A DNA stretch of 64,000 nt from Sphingobacterium allocomposti. Lineage in GTDB: Bacteria > Bacteroidota > Bacteroidia > Sphingobacteriales > Sphingobacteriaceae. The notes beneath the pieces are model-generated. The model was not told where the DNA came from. It searched no databases and saw nothing but the letters and a program-made list of their open reading frames with translations. The position numbers were made by a program, and so were the translations under genes. Shown piece after piece: positions 35,469 through 44,222 of this stretch; within the stretch, counting starts at the first letter, position 1; each line of letters opens with the position of its first letter. The stretch is from assembly GCF_008124885.1 (NCBI RefSeq), contig NZ_VNHX01000011.1:62001-126000 (forward strand), written 5' to 3'.

Positions 35469-36347
35469 TTATTGTTGAAGGTTTAAGGTGATAGGCAATG
35501 TATAAGCTACCCGTACCGGACGACCGTTCTGAATACCCGGCTTCCATTTTTTCGCTTTTTTCAATACATTAACCGCTGCTTGTCCTGTACCGTACGACAA
35601 GTCTTTCACCACTTTAATGTCGGTCAAGCTACCATCTCTCTCTACAACGAAAGAAACGACCACCTGCCCTTTCACTCCCGCGTCAATTGCTCCCTGCGGA
35701 TAGCTGTAGTTGTCTCCTACCCACTTACGGAAAGCGTTTAGGCCGCCGATTGGTTCAGGGTTAACCTCAACCGCGGTAAAGATCTTGTCTACATCCGCAT
35801 TTCCGTCAGGATCCCCTGTTGCGCTACCGGTGATCTGTCCTTCGACTTTCTTAGGACCAAATTCACCCGTCGGCACCCCAGCGGCCCCTTTCGTACCTTT
35901 TAGCGTGATACGGGCTGGTGTTTTATTCTCCTTTTTTATCTCTTCCTGAGAAACAACCTCTTCCTTCACTTGATTCTGAGGTACGACCTTAGGCTCAGGA
36001 AAGCGCACCAAATCTTCCGCAGGCGGCTCTTGGGCGATACGTTGAGGCGGTTCTTCTTCTTGTGGAAGAGGCTCTTCTTCTTCTTCTGGCTCCGGTATGT
36101 CTAAGTCTTCCAACGTAACTTCCGTGATAACGGGAGCTTCCTCTACAGGCTTGTCTGGAAAAACTTTAATATTAAACATTTTTGGAGCACTCAAAACAAA
36201 AACAGCTACTGTTATTGAGAATAGACCGATGTTGGTTGCCTTCGGCGCGAATTTGCGCAGATCATAGGCTCCATACTCTTTATTTCTATTCGCAAAAACG
36301 ACATCAAGCCATTCTTTTTTGAATATATCTAATTTAGAACCAAACAT
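35469..36347 (-). CDS. TonB energy-transducing protein
   Basis: The 292-residue protein has a cytoplasmic N-terminus (WLDVVFANRNKEYGAYDLRK), one membrane segment (IGLFSITVAVFVLSA, about 37-51), a Pro/Glu-rich spacer (LDIPEPEEEEEPLPQEEEPP), and a C-terminal TonB domain with VKGQVVVSFVVERDGSLTDI and KKAKKWKPGIQNGRPVRV. It couples the ExbB/ExbD proton channel to outer-membrane receptors such as the SusC protein at 48206. Confidence 0.93.
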   Translation of the reverse strand: MFGSKLDIFKKEWLDVVFANRNKEYGAYDLRKFAPKATNIGLFSITVAVFVLSAPKMFNIKVFPDKPVEEAPVITEVTLEDLDIPEPEEEEEPLPQEEEPPQRIAQEPPAEDLVRFPEPKVVPQNQVKEEVVSQEEIKKENKTPARITLKGTKGAAGVPTGEFGPKKVEGQITGSATGDPDGNADVDKIFTAVEVNPEPIGGLNAFRKWVGDNYSYPQGAIDAGVKGQVVVSFVVERDGSLTDIKVVKDLSYGTGQAAVNVLKKAKKWKPGIQNGRPVRVAYTLPITLNLQQ

Positions 36348-36366
36348 ATTTTACTTGATTATGCGA

Positions 36367-36918
36367 TTAGTCGTTAAAAAGACCTTCGCGTTTTAATAAC
36401 TCTATTTCGTCATTATTGATCTTCGAAATCATGTAACGCTTCACGTCTACAATCTTCATCTCATCTAAAATATCGACAAGATTACGTTGTACCGATTTCT
36501 CGCTAGGTCTGATAACGACGATCAAATCTTTACCACCTGCGCGGGCAGGAACCTCTTTTTGCATTCTCAGCAGCACTTGACGAATCCCATCTTTACCGTA
36601 CGCTACCGTAGTAGGTGGATAGATTGGATTTGACAGCTGTCCATAATACCAAGAGATCTTGTTGTCCGACCCTAACAAAAGCGTAATAGAACGGTTGTCT
36701 GCAATCTCTAAATTATCGTTTGCATCGATCTTGTTCTTGTCGGGCATCGCGACATCCATCGCTTGTGGTTTATTTAATGACGTGGTCAACATGAAGAAGG
36801 TGATTAACAAGAACGCTAAGTCTACCATCGCTGTTAAATCGACTTTACCGCCGGCTTTCTTGGCTCTTACCTTCCCGCCTTTGTCGCCTTTACCACTATC
36901 TTGATTTAATTCTGCCAT
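36367..36918 (-). CDS. ExbD-type biopolymer transporter, second copy
   Basis: A 183-residue single-pass protein with KVDLTAMVDLAFLLITFFML, which includes the conserved membrane Asp of ExbD/TolR, and a periplasmic domain ending VKRYMISKINNDEIELLKR. It forms the proton-driven motor with ExbB. Two different exbD genes in a row are usual in Bacteroidota ton operons. Confidence 0.92.
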   Translation of the reverse strand: MAELNQDSGKGDKGGKVRAKKAGGKVDLTAMVDLAFLLITFFMLTTSLNKPQAMDVAMPDKNKIDANDNLEIADNRSITLLLGSDNKISWYYGQLSNPIYPPTTVAYGKDGIRQVLLRMQKEVPARAGGKDLIVVIRPSEKSVQRNLVDILDEMKIVDVKRYMISKINNDEIELLKREGLFND

Positions 36919-36939
36919 TTTCTTTTGTTCGTATTACAA

Positions 36940-37590
36940 CTATTGCTCCGCTCTTAAACCGGTAACAAAACTAAATTTGTTCTGCTTCTGGTTACGCAAC
37001 GTTTCAATAATTAAGTTAACGGTTGGATATTTCTCTTCTGCATCAGCTTTGATTGCAACCTTCATCGGTCCTGGATCGACAAAATCTCTTTCGCCTTCCC
37101 GCGAGCGGTTAAACTCGATCGTTGCTTTCCGCGCTTCTTGTACCCAAGAATATAACTCGTTGGATGCAGTCTCCGTACTATCTACAGGGATACCCGGCTG
37201 AATCTCCTCCTTACGTTGCTCATTCGGCAATGAAAGCAGTTGACGCAGGTTCTTAATCGGAACACCAAATTCGTCCAATTGTTTAAACTTCTCATAATCT
37301 TCCGCAGAGAAGGCAATATTGTATTTCTGCGACATGTTCTTCAATGTGATCTCCCGAACATTAGGATTTTTCACGCCGAAAAATATCTTGCCTTTCGCAA
37401 CCGAAATAATCCCCACGTTATCGTCTGGCAACTTATCCGGTGTTGTTGACGCTGGCGTATCCACAACCAAAACCTCTGGTTGACGGGCCGTCGCCGTTAA
37501 TACGAAGAATGTAAGAAGTAAGAACGAGACATCACACATCGCCGTCATGTCGATGGAGGTACTGGCTCTTTTTACTTTTGCTTTACCCAT
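36940..37590 (-). CDS. ExbD-type biopolymer transporter, first copy
   Basis: A 216-residue ExbD with TSIDMTAMCDVSFLLLTFFV near the N-terminus and a longer periplasmic domain than its partner, containing NIAFSAEDYEKFKQLDEFG and a charged C-terminus. The conserved Asp is present. It follows exbB after a 96-base gap. Confidence 0.92.
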   Translation of the reverse strand: MGKAKVKRASTSIDMTAMCDVSFLLLTFFVLTATARQPEVLVVDTPASTTPDKLPDDNVGIISVAKGKIFFGVKNPNVREITLKNMSQKYNIAFSAEDYEKFKQLDEFGVPIKNLRQLLSLPNEQRKEEIQPGIPVDSTETASNELYSWVQEARKATIEFNRSREGERDFVDPGPMKVAIKADAEEKYPTVNLIIETLRNQKQNKFSFVTGLRAEQ

Positions 37591-37686
37591 TTTCTTTACT
37601 TCTTTGATTAACTATTCTTATTCTTTAATTTAATGATGATCTTGGCGCACAAATTCCATAAAAGAATTTGAAAAAATCACATTTTC

Positions 37687-38520
37687 TTACTTGTGGTTCG
37701 CCGCGTACGTTTGTACGATAGAGAAACCAGCCTCGTCAATAGAATAAGTTAAGTTATCAATTTTTGCCGTTAAGATGTTGTACATAACGATCGCGAATGT
37801 AGACGTCGCAATACCAGTCGCTGTATTGATCAAGGCCTCAGAGATACCGTTCGCCAATTTTGCAGAGTCTGGAGCTCCACCTGTTGCTAACGCCGAGAAC
37901 GCGCGGATCATACCTGTTACCGTACCTAATAGACCAGTTAACGTACCGATAGAAACCAACGTCGCGATAACGTTCATGTTTTTCTCTAACATTGGCATCT
38001 CCAATGCTGTTGTTTCCTCGATTTCTTTCTGAATAGCTACGACAGACTTCTCTGCATCTAATCCTGTGTTTGCAGACACGTCTTTGTATTTCAACAATCC
38101 AGCTTTTACCACGTTTGCAACCGATCCTTTTTGCTTGTCGCACTCAGCGATAGCCGAATCGATGTTACCACCGTTAATTAAGGCTTGGATTTTACGAACG
38201 AAGTTACCTACGTTACCTGTACCAGCAGCTCTGCCGATAACAATGAAACGCTCGATAGAGAATACCCATACCATTAAGAATAATCCCAAAAGGACAGGTA
38301 CTACCACACCCGCATGGTAAACCATTCCTAGGTAGTTACCAGGAAGTGGCTGGTTTTCTGGATTGTTGTCGATAAAGTTTGAAGGGTTACCCATTACGAA
38401 TTTGTATACGATAATACCTATCGCAAAACAAATGATAATTGCTAAACTCGCAAATAAATTACCTGATTTTCCGCTTTCTTGTTTTTTAGCAGGAGCAGTA
38501 GTTTTTGGTGCGTTTGCCAT
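37687..38520 (-). CDS. ExbB/TolQ/MotA proton-channel family protein
   Basis: The 277-residue protein has an added N-terminal hydrophobic segment (LFASLAIIICFAIGIIVYKF), then VVVPVLLGLFLMVWVFSIERF, and the family core with IATLVSIGTLTGLLGTVTGM and ALINTATGIATSTFAIVMYN. It is the first gene of the operon and the pentameric stator for the ExbD dimers. Confidence 0.94.
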   Translation of the reverse strand: MANAPKTTAPAKKQESGKSGNLFASLAIIICFAIGIIVYKFVMGNPSNFIDNNPENQPLPGNYLGMVYHAGVVVPVLLGLFLMVWVFSIERFIVIGRAAGTGNVGNFVRKIQALINGGNIDSAIAECDKQKGSVANVVKAGLLKYKDVSANTGLDAEKSVVAIQKEIEETTALEMPMLEKNMNVIATLVSIGTLTGLLGTVTGMIRAFSALATGGAPDSAKLANGISEALINTATGIATSTFAIVMYNILTAKIDNLTYSIDEAGFSIVQTYAANHK

Positions 38521-38949
38521 TTTTACTAATTTTTAGATTTTTACTGTTGTTTAATATAATGTTTAATTCAATTTGTGCAATCTAAAGCCATTTATCTTGC
38601 CTTAAAGCAAAACAAATATACCATTTTGTATTAAAAATAAAATTTTCCGAGCATTAATTTATACATCTTTCAAGCGCGTCCGTATCAGTGAACCATCAGC
38701 GGTTTCCTTCCGTGCTAATACGCCCATTACTCATGGTTTAACGCTGTTTAATGCGATATATTTTACAATGAAAACTATTTTTTTTGGTTTATGCAAATTA
38801 AAAAATCATTAACACAAAAAAATAAGTAAGTGTTCACTCACAACAAATCCGGCTATTTTGCCGCTCCATATATCGAATATCGCAGACCTCTTAATTGTCC
38901 AATCGACGGGCATGTCAAAAGAACGGGTTATGCAACCGATTGTAACTGA
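38521..38949. other. 429-base spacer upstream of exbB
   Basis: A+T-rich near exbB and holding its promoter box; the far half has no gene and no clear structure apart from a small dyad around GTAAGTGTTCACTCAC near 38827. Confidence 0.55.
38613..38620 (-). promoter_or_regulatory. -7 box of the exbB-tonB operon
   Basis: TATATTTG on the minus strand, about 93 bases before the exbB ATG. No clear TTG at the -33 position. Confidence 0.45.
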
Positions 38950-39297
38950 CTAACCGCCAACCGTTTTCACGCCGTACCCATCTATTTGCAATAACTCTGC
39001 TATCTTTGCTTTGAAGTCTCCCTGGATCAGGATTTCTCCGTCCTTGGCTGCCCCGCCGACGCCGCACCGTTGCTTCAGCTTTTTTGCTAAATCATTTAAG
39101 TCGCTGTCGGTTCCCACGAAGCCCTGCACGATTGTAACAACTTTCCCTTTTCGGGATTTCCGATCTAATAGTACCTTTAATTTCTGCTTCGCCGGCGGCA
39201 ATGTTTCCTGCTCCGTCTCCGGATCGCTCTCTGTATAAGCGAAGTCCTCAGCCGTAGAGTATACAATACCTTCAAAACGTTGCTTTTTATTTTTCAT
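38950..39297 (-). CDS. SUI1/eIF1-like translation factor (YciH type)
   Basis: A 115-residue protein with the SUI1 fold: LDRKSRKGKVVTIVQGFVG, LNDLAKKLKQRCGVGGAAKD and EILIQGDFKAKIAELL are the family core, ending GYGVKTVGG. Bacterial members may influence start-codon choice, but the role is not settled. ATG at 39297 (MKNKKQRFEG) is preferred; the upstream frame to 39345 is repeat DNA. Confidence 0.92.
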   Translation of the reverse strand: MKNKKQRFEGIVYSTAEDFAYTESDPETEQETLPPAKQKLKVLLDRKSRKGKVVTIVQGFVGTDSDLNDLAKKLKQRCGVGGAAKDGEILIQGDFKAKIAELLQIDGYGVKTVGG

Positions 39298-39309
39298 CTT
39301 TTGCTTGTT

Positions 39310-39534
39310 GAACGTAATTAAGTTGATAAGGTTTATAATGTTCATAGGGTTGATAAAGTTGTTAACCTTATAAACCTCTTATCCTTATTAACCTTATTAA
39401 CCTCTTATCCTTATTAACCTCTTATCCTTATTAACCTTATTAACCTCTTATCCTTATTATCCTTATTAACCTCTTATCCTTATTAACCTTATTAACCTCT
39501 TATCCTTATTAACCTCTTATCCTTATTAACCTCC
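39310..39534. repeat. CCTTATTAA/CCTCTTAT repeat between lipid kinase and SUI1 gene
   Basis: From about 39358 the sequence is a run of two words, CCTTATTAA (9 bases) and CCTCTTAT (8 bases), in mixed order, ending at the stop codon of the lipid kinase. The left part holds GTTGATAAGG words as near rmlB and ugd. On the coding strand it reads TTAATAAGG and ATAAGAGG, with TAA stops in shifting frames. Confidence 0.9.
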
Positions 39535-40413
39535 TTAACAAATAACCTTTAATGACCTCGGTTTGATCGTGATGTCCAACCTCCCTCCCATATCGACCGG
39601 CTCGCCGTCCACATGTACCGGACCGTTATCGTCACGGATAATGGTAATTTCCTTGCCGGGGATGATTTCTACATACTCGGACTGATCTGCACTTTTCGTG
39701 AACAGATGAAAGATCATCTTTGGCAACAGATACAGCGGAAATTGATGTACCACACACACATCCAAAACACCGTCCGTAATCGACGCCTGCGGCGCAATAT
39801 AAGCATTGTTGCCATATTGCGGCGAGTTGGCCACGCTGATCATAAAAGCCTCTTTTTCGTATGTCTTACCATCAATGATAAGCTTATAGCGGCTAGGATT
39901 GAATTTGCTGATCACGTTAACAACCGAGCGAAGGTAACCGATAGGTCCCCGAACATTTTCGGCTGCAAAGTGGTCACTGACGGAAGCATCGAAACCCAAG
40001 CCCGCAATGTTAAAAAAATAACGGCCATTGATTGCGCCGGTATCGACCTCGACAGACTCAAAACGATTGATGCGCCGAATCGCTGCCGACTCGTTGAGCG
40101 GGATGCCCAAATAAAGGGCTAAGCCGTTTCCTGACCCTTCGGGGATAATTCCCAGTGGCATTCCCGTTCCCAAAATTGCTGAACCCAGTTCGTTAATTGT
40201 CCCGTCTCCGCCCACTGCCACGACGGCATCATAACCCTCGACGATGGCTTCTTTCCCGAGTTCAAAGGCATGATTAGGGTGATCTGTAATTTTAAAGGTC
40301 GGGTCAAATTTCTCGAGATCCAGCACTTCCAGCACCTGCTTATTGAATGCAGTTTTCTTTTTTCCTCCGGAAATTGGGTTAATAACAAACAATATTCGCT
40401 TACGTTGCCGCAT
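39535..40413 (-). CDS. Diacylglycerol/lipid kinase family protein (YegS/DagK type)
   Basis: A 292-residue protein with the nucleotide-binding AVGGDGTINELGS (about 66-78), the PEGSGNGLALYLG loop (91-103), and FFNIAGLGFDASVSD and VHVDGEP in the C-terminal domain. It phosphorylates a lipid such as diacylglycerol or a sphingoid base; Sphingobacteriaceae make sphingolipids, so the latter is possible but not shown. Its TAA stop opens the repeat spacer downstream. Confidence 0.92.
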   Translation of the reverse strand: MRQRKRILFVINPISGGKKKTAFNKQVLEVLDLEKFDPTFKITDHPNHAFELGKEAIVEGYDAVVAVGGDGTINELGSAILGTGMPLGIIPEGSGNGLALYLGIPLNESAAIRRINRFESVEVDTGAINGRYFFNIAGLGFDASVSDHFAAENVRGPIGYLRSVVNVISKFNPSRYKLIIDGKTYEKEAFMISVANSPQYGNNAYIAPQASITDGVLDVCVVHQFPLYLLPKMIFHLFTKSADQSEYVEIIPGKEITIIRDDNGPVHVDGEPVDMGGRLDITIKPRSLKVIC

Positions 40414-40566
40414 ATCTTCATCTGAAATAGGACATAAAGATAAGGTTTTTATTTGCGTTAATTATGGATTGCCGTATATTGTATACACTGGTCTCCATTT
40501 CCGCCGGCAGAAGCCTCCGCTCCGCCAGCCGGCATCTAGAAAATTAGCCTCATGCCGTTACAAACG

Positions 40567-40608
40567 GTCAAGGCCGTTACTTTAAACTTATAAAATAACG
40601 GCCTTGAC
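40567..40608 (-). terminator. Hairpin at the end of the mannan operon
   Basis: GTCAAGGCCGTTA (40567-40579) and TAACGGCCTTGAC (40596-40608) are perfect complements around a 16-base loop, 24 bases past the last operon gene. A T-run is lacking in the minus direction. Confidence 0.65.
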
Positions 40609-40632
40609 TGATCGGGCAGAACGCTCTGGCAA

Positions 40633-42999
40633 CTATCGCTGCAAGTCGAGGTTAGGTTTCTGCCCCATCTGCAATTTCAGCACACCCCCGCCAACGACAT
40701 CGGCAAAGGGTATTGATACCGATGGTTGGGATTTCCCGTTTTTACTTACCGCTTGTATGTACATGTTTTCCGGACCATTATTTTCCACGTCAATAATAAA
40801 CTTATCGCCTGTGTAATAGTCTTTGTTCAACGTTACCTCGATGCGGTCAAACAATGGGCTACCAATTTGGAAATGAGGGTTGATCTGTGTTAGACCTTTT
40901 ACGTCAAACAGCCCCATGCCAGCCATTACATACCATGCGCCCAACTGTCCCTGATCCTCATCCTGACCGTACCCATAGCCATGAAGACCGTCAACCCCAT
41001 AAAATTCGTCGCAGATGGTGCGCACCCACTTTTGGGTCAAATGGGGCTTCCCAGAAAAATTAAACAGCCAGGATACGTGCAGATTTGGTTGATTACCGTG
41101 ATTGTAAAGAGCATGTACTCCTGCAAAAGCGTCCACCGTTCTGCCGCCTCCGAACGTATTTTTCCGAGATTCCACAAAGATACTGTCCAAGCGCCCGTTA
41201 AACACATCTTTCCCGACCCTCGCAACCAGCTTCTCAGGCTCGTGCGGCACGTAGAACGTATACTGAATCGCATTTCCCTCCTGGAACCCTGCCCACGCCG
41301 CCATCGGGTCAAATGGCTGTAAAAACTTTCCATCCAGTGTACGTGGACGGATAAGTTCACTTTCGGTATCAAAGAGATTCTCCCAATTCGATGCCATTTT
41401 GGAAAGACGTTGATAGTCTGCTTCTTTGTTTAAGCTCTTCGCGAATTGTGCAACAGCATAGCTACTGAACGAATACTCCATGGTATGGGAAGCGCCAAAT
41501 ACCGAACCTTCGTCCTGTTTGGTAATAAAATAATCATCGCTTGGGATATAGGGACAATAACCGCGCTTAACAAACGCCGAAACATCCAGTTTGCCTGCGC
41601 CGGCCGGCCGGTTTTCGCCGTCCACTTCATTCTTCAGTGCCGCTTCATATCCCAGTTGATAATCGAAATCCCGTATTCCACAATTGTATGCAGCAGCAAT
41701 GGCGAGGCCGGTAAAGTTCGTTCCCACGCCGGAAACATATTTACTGTTAGCGATACCATCGCCCAGCCACCCCGTTTCTTTGTACACCAGCAACTGGCTC
41801 TGTACCCAATCTGAATAATACTCGGGATAAGCCAAGGCCCATAGCTGGGTAAGGTTCCAATATCCGCCCCAAATAGCATCTGTATTGTAGTAATTAAATG
41901 TTGGCTCTTGATCGCTGTCGACCTCCAGATGGCCTACTGTCCCGTCGTTTTTCGGATACGCGCCGTTGACATCGTTGGCCAGCCCCCTTCCCAACAGGGC
42001 ATGGTAAAGGCCGGTATAAAACTTGATTTTATCCTCCTCACGTCCTCCCTCTACCTTTATACGTCCAAGCATCTCATTCCAGCGCGACGACGCCTTTTCC
42101 CTGGTCGCGTCAAAGTGCTGCCCGGAGGCCTCCCTTTCATAATTCAACCTTGCGTTTTCGATCGATGTATAGGATTGGCCGACCTTCACCGTAATCTGTT
42201 CTTCGGCCGAGGTCTGGTATTGTACGGCCAGACAAGCTCCCACTCCTTTGATTTCCTTCGATCCGCCAACCGAACCGCCGCGCACGAACGTCTTGACATC
42301 CTTGAAGGGCTTACTCAATTTAGCATAAAAATACATGTTCACCGTTGCTTCCGGCTGATATTTTTTGACGTATTCGGGTTTCGTGACAACGTATCCTTCG
42401 ATGGTTGTTTCATCAACCGCTTTAACATAAGCGTCGGCCACGGCGCCGCTCTCCCCCAGCTTGTTGCCGATATCGAATAAGATATAGGACGCTTCCGACT
42501 CCGGAAACGTATAACGCTGATAGCCTACCCGATCTGTAGCCGTAAGTTCAACTTTCGTTTGATATTTATCCAAAAGGACGCTATAGTAGCCGGCTGTGGC
42601 ATGTTCATTCTCTTTTTTGAAAGGCGAACGATAACCGTTCGCAGGGTCTTCGAGCGTTCCGGGAACAGTTTTTAGACTTCCTACGACGGGCATCATCATG
42701 ACACCGCCAATCTGAAATTCATGAAAGCATGCAAAGCCTTCGATAGAACGGTGGCCGTCTTCATAACCGACAGCTTCCCAGCCGTTGGCATTTCCATAGG
42801 AACCGTTCGTAGACGGTCCCAGCTTGGCCATTCCAAACGGCACGGCAGCTGGCGTATAAAAAAACCACCGGCTATGTACGGTGCCAATGTTGGGGTTTAC
42901 ATAGCCTGTCCATCGTTCTGCTGCTTCTTTTTTTCCTGCACAGGACAAAAACCCCATGCTCAGCGCTGTTAACAGTATTAATAAATTTTTGTTTTTCAT
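40633..42999 (-). CDS. GH92 family alpha-mannosidase, lipoprotein
   Basis: Exo-acting, calcium-dependent alpha-mannosidase family. From ATG 42999 the 788-residue protein has a lipoprotein signal ending MGFLSC, then YVNPNIGTVHSRWFFYTPAA, the PFGMAKLGPST segment, a FQEGNAIQYTFYVPHEPE stretch with the conserved Glu, and GQDEDQGQLGAWYVMAGMGL with the conserved Asp pair. The open frame to 43077 adds residues overlapping the upstream gene and is not needed. It is the last gene of the mannan operon, 2 bases after the GH76 gene. Confidence 0.93.
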   Translation of the reverse strand: MKNKNLLILLTALSMGFLSCAGKKEAAERWTGYVNPNIGTVHSRWFFYTPAAVPFGMAKLGPSTNGSYGNANGWEAVGYEDGHRSIEGFACFHEFQIGGVMMMPVVGSLKTVPGTLEDPANGYRSPFKKENEHATAGYYSVLLDKYQTKVELTATDRVGYQRYTFPESEASYILFDIGNKLGESGAVADAYVKAVDETTIEGYVVTKPEYVKKYQPEATVNMYFYAKLSKPFKDVKTFVRGGSVGGSKEIKGVGACLAVQYQTSAEEQITVKVGQSYTSIENARLNYEREASGQHFDATREKASSRWNEMLGRIKVEGGREEDKIKFYTGLYHALLGRGLANDVNGAYPKNDGTVGHLEVDSDQEPTFNYYNTDAIWGGYWNLTQLWALAYPEYYSDWVQSQLLVYKETGWLGDGIANSKYVSGVGTNFTGLAIAAAYNCGIRDFDYQLGYEAALKNEVDGENRPAGAGKLDVSAFVKRGYCPYIPSDDYFITKQDEGSVFGASHTMEYSFSSYAVAQFAKSLNKEADYQRLSKMASNWENLFDTESELIRPRTLDGKFLQPFDPMAAWAGFQEGNAIQYTFYVPHEPEKLVARVGKDVFNGRLDSIFVESRKNTFGGGRTVDAFAGVHALYNHGNQPNLHVSWLFNFSGKPHLTQKWVRTICDEFYGVDGLHGYGYGQDEDQGQLGAWYVMAGMGLFDVKGLTQINPHFQIGSPLFDRIEVTLNKDYYTGDKFIIDVENNGPENMYIQAVSKNGKSQPSVSIPFADVVGGGVLKLQMGQKPNLDLQR

Positions 43000-43001
43000 A
43001 T

Positions 43002-44222
43002 CTACTTTATTGACAATTCTTTTTCCCTGGTCATCGCTTTGATCAGCGCGATACGTGCATATAATTCTGCCATACACGACGAATCAAGTAGCCATTTTGG
43101 CTTTTTATTCTCATCTTTTCGTCCTGTCCAGTCCGCATAGGGCAACCCCTCTTCATCGCGCGCATGCACCCATGCCCACTCGGCCCGTTCAATCACCGCT
43201 TCCACATACCTCGGATTTCGATCGATTTCGTACAGCTCCTGATAGCCCCTGAACAGCACCACCGTAAACCATGGGATGTCCTTCACATAAGGAACACCGT
43301 CGTCCGTATGACCAAAATAGTATTTGTAAGAGCCCTCCGCCAACGCCCGCGCGTCGTTGAGATAGCTCTTCTTTCCGGTAATCTTATAGAGCCGTACAGC
43401 CGACTGAATCATGGTTCCCGTATTATACGTATACGCATGTTTCTGCACTTCCGCGTCCTTACGTTCTGCCGCTGTACCATCTGGAATGAGTAACGAATTC
43501 CAAATAATGTTCAGGCTGTCATCACGAAGGGTATTCAGCATCCAATCATACGATTTTATAGCATACCGAAGATACGCCTCGTCGCGTGTTGCCTGATACA
43601 ACTTTAACGCCAGTACCGTCGCCTTACCATTGCTGCAGGCAGGCTTCTGGTCGCGTACTCCTTCCAGCCATGGCACGCCGCCCCCAAAATCCTGCGTCCA
43701 TCCACTCTCGATGAAGCTCATGACCGCCTTGGCCTTTGCTAAGTACGATTTATCAGCAGTAACGACATAGGCATCCATATAATCGATACCTACCAGTCCG
43801 TTATCATCGTAATAACGGTCGACCCGCTCGAATTTTGAGGGGTACGCCTGATATCCGTGTGGTGTACGCGTTTTATCCAGATATTGTTCTACCGCAACCA
43901 ACATGGAGTCCAGGTAAGGTTTATACGCTTTCGGGTCCAGTTCCATGAGTATGTTGACCGACGAGAAGACACCACTCATCGGCCAGAGATAAGATACTTC
44001 CTGCGCTTTATGCCCGCTCTCCTGAAAGTACGTCAGATCCGGCTTATGGCTATTAGGATAATACTCGGCGAATAGACCGTGTTCAGGCACACGATATTTG
44101 GCCCATACAAGGTGAAACGTTTCTTTAGCACGCTGGAGATAGATATCTTTTGGCTGAGCCTGTGCCACAGACCCCAGCAAATACATCACCACCAGTAATA
44201 AAAACTCTTTTCTCATCCCCAT
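43002..44222 (-). CDS. GH76 family glycosidase (alpha-1,6-mannanase type)
   Basis: The 406-residue protein has a signal peptide (MYLLGSVAQA, cut before QPKD) and an (alpha/alpha)6-barrel-like sequence with RVDRYYDDNGLVGIDYMDAY, whose D139-D140 pair matches the GH76 catalytic Asp pair, followed by KPACSNGKATVLALKLY and AYTYNTGTMIQSAVRLY. GH76 enzymes cut the alpha-1,6-mannan backbone. Its ATG overlaps the stop of the other GH76 gene (TAATG). Confidence 0.9.
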   Translation of the reverse strand: MGMRKEFLLLVVMYLLGSVAQAQPKDIYLQRAKETFHLVWAKYRVPEHGLFAEYYPNSHKPDLTYFQESGHKAQEVSYLWPMSGVFSSVNILMELDPKAYKPYLDSMLVAVEQYLDKTRTPHGYQAYPSKFERVDRYYDDNGLVGIDYMDAYVVTADKSYLAKAKAVMSFIESGWTQDFGGGVPWLEGVRDQKPACSNGKATVLALKLYQATRDEAYLRYAIKSYDWMLNTLRDDSLNIIWNSLLIPDGTAAERKDAEVQKHAYTYNTGTMIQSAVRLYKITGKKSYLNDARALAEGSYKYYFGHTDDGVPYVKDIPWFTVVLFRGYQELYEIDRNPRYVEAVIERAEWAWVHARDEEGLPYADWTGRKDENKKPKWLLDSSCMAELYARIALIKAMTREKELSIK

